From Stereocaulon alpinum (Eukaryota > Ascomycota > Lecanoromycetes > Lecanorales > Stereocaulaceae): 43,377 nt of DNA. The position numbers were made by a program, and so were the translations under genes. The DNA is taken from NCBI GenBank assembly GCA_018257865.1, contig JAEUBA010000151.1:1-43377 (forward strand). The letters are read 5' to 3'. Positions 41,763 through 43,377 of this stretch are shown in pieces (within the stretch, counting starts at the first letter, position 1; each line of letters starts with the position of its first letter). The notes under the pieces are model-generated. The model was given only the letters and a program-made list of their open reading frames with translations, was not told the origin of the DNA and did no database searches.

Positions 41763-43377
41763 GCTATCCCCCTTTTTTAGAAACCTTAGTCCCCTAAGGT
41801 CTCCTTCTCCTAAAGCTTACTAAGAAGATCCTATTTAATCTCTTATCTAACCTTATTATAATAGTCTTATATTAACTTCTTCTCCTATTCCTTAGTAACC
41901 TTATTAAACGACTTATTCTTTAGCTTTATCTTATATACCTCCGCTTAGGCTTATACTCTCTCTTTAGTACCTTTAGTTAGCTACTAGATAGTATCTTCCT
42001 TAATATAGGAGCGGTATTTCTTAATAAACTTAGTAATTAGTTATACTTCCGTCTTTTTAGCTAGCTTAGTAATAATACTTTAATAAACCTTCTATATAAT
42101 CTTTACTTCTAGCTTAGTAATATATTCGGGAGTATAATCCTTATACTTATAGAGGTATCCGCTAATTATAGATATAAAAACCTTTAGTAGCTTAAGTAAG
42201 CGATTCTAACTTTTATCTATCTCTTCTTTAATAGTACTACTAGCGTCTTAGTACTTACTAGTTAATACTTCGCTAATAGTATCTACTTAGGGAGTCTTAT
42301 CTACTTTAAGGGGGTCTAATAATAATAATAGTACTAAGAATTCTATTAAGACTTATAAATCGCTATATACTTTCTAAGTACTATTTATATAATTATTAGT
42401 TAGGATTACTAAAGGTATTAACTTATAATATATAGCTTCCGTAGTTAAGGCTAGATACTAAGTATAACTATTTATAGTATCTTTATATTCCCGCTATAAG
42501 ATAGTTAGTATTTTCCCTATAGGTAAGATTCGAAGTAGCTTATAGATAATTAAATTTATCTTTATTATTACTCTAAATCCCTTAGTTTCCTCTAGTATAG
42601 TATTTACTTTTATTAGTAGTCGACCTATATTTTTAGAGATAGATTTTAGGTAGTCCTAATATAATTATCTTACGACTTAGCCTTTAGTTATTATTACGTC
42701 TAAGTATCGTAGATACCTAGTATTAGTTAGGAGACTTAGGAATAGATATCCTACTAATACTAAATAGTAGTAATCTAGTTCCCCTAAAATACTAGTTCCG
42801 AATACCTTATCTATAAAAAGGGGTTTATATATCTTAATCCCCTCCGCTAGTATCTACTAAAAGTCCTTAGTATTAGGTCCTATTACTATAGTAGTAGCGT
42901 AGATAAGGGCCGTTTTAGTACCTTATTTTACTATAATAGGCAGTGTATACATACTACTACTAGTTTAGCTAGTAATAGTAAGACTTAGGGTAAAGTTAAG
43001 ATAGTTACCTTTATCTATAGTAAAGCTTAGCTTACGGGAGTTTAATTTAATATAGCCCTACTATAGTATTATAGGTATAGGTAAACTAGCTAGTAAAGAA
43101 TTTAATTTATTAGTAAGACTCTCTAGCTTATATCACGCTTTCCCAAAAGTTACTAGGGAACCCTAAGTTGCCGAGCGCGCCGGTAGGGCTGATAGTAGGA
43201 TATAGCGGAATTAGTAACTTAATATTACTAATAGTATCAAATTAGCCTAATCTGTAACTCTTTACTACTAATTTAATAATATTAGTCTAGCTAGTAACTA
43301 GATATTACTATTAGTATAATATCTAACTAATTAGTATATCTATTACGCGTTCAGCTAGCTATCAGCTTAATTAGTAA
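41763..43377 (-). mobile_element. RIP-eroded transposon interior, runs off the window
   Basis: TpA-rich sequence almost devoid of CA and TG, like the left block. Read on the minus strand, 41,790-42,050 gives a Lys/Glu/Gln-rich frame interrupted by tag/taa at apparent former Gln or Trp codons (for example KVTKE-EKKLI-DYYNKVR), resembling a coiled-coil or gag-like protein, with its end almost at the purine tract. No RT or integrase motif is seen in this 1.6 kb. It may be a gag-only, non-autonomous LTR element, but the class is not settled. A less mutated patch lies at about 43,130-43,210. Confidence 0.45.

Overview
The window looks like nuclear DNA of a filamentous ascomycete (Pezizomycotina, probably a Dothideomycete of the Pleosporales type). 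The evidence is the short introns (58-93 bp) with GTAAGT-like donors and CTRAC branch points, typical fungal protein families, and two AT-rich blocks whose CpA and TpG have been converted almost completely to TpA, the signature of repeat-induced point mutation (RIP). The layout is a gene-bearing segment (about 16.3-41.6 kb) between two RIP-eroded transposon blocks (1-16.26 kb and 41.6-43.4 kb).

Left block (1-16,260). This can be read as one stratified pile of nested insertions. The base layer is a minus-strand LINE (non-LTR retrotransposon). Its pieces run from about 15.3 kb (5' side) to 1,082 (3' tail). Three later insertions interrupt it: (a) a 697-bp 5'-truncated copy of the same LINE at 14,274-14,970, with a 13-bp target duplication; (b) a 1.19-kb SINE-like non-autonomous element at 9,996-11,184, with a 12-14-bp target duplication, sharing only its last ~65 bp and CAAT-type tail with the LINE; (c) a complete Ty3/gypsy chromovirus at 2,646-9,527 with 249-bp LTRs and a 5-bp target duplication. 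The interrupted LINE reading frame resumes across the gypsy insertion. A second copy of the SINE-like element (1-217) and an integrase remnant of another gypsy element (218-1,081) lie at the left edge.

Gene segment (16.3-41.6 kb). In order: EFR3-like plasma-membrane scaffold (+); a small secreted Kex2-type repeat peptide precursor (+), visible only after removing a 65-bp intron; two unrecognised genes on the minus strand (24.8-26.4 kb); an AYR1-like short-chain reductase (+); a type II membrane glycosyltransferase of family 25 (+); the SPP1/CFP1-like PHD subunit of the Set1/COMPASS H3K4 methyltransferase (+); a small ankyrin-repeat protein (+); RNA polymerase III subunit RPC11 (-); and a Ure2-like glutathione S-transferase (+). 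These are mostly housekeeping genes with no sign of a metabolic cluster. Long spacers (20.5-23.5, 26.4-28.9, 29.8-31.9 and 38.8-40.2 kb) hold nothing I can identify.

Right block (41.6-43.4 kb). A candidate 140-bp LTR (TG...CA) with an adjacent purine tract opens into a RIP-degraded interior. Its minus-strand reading looks like a lysine/glutamate-rich protein full of stop codons. The element runs off the window.

The observations I rate highest are the LINE/SINE-like pair sharing a 3' tail, the fully readable nested stack, and the Kex2-repeat secreted peptide gene. All gene models are read by eye; splice sites were chosen by consensus and by continuity of family motifs.
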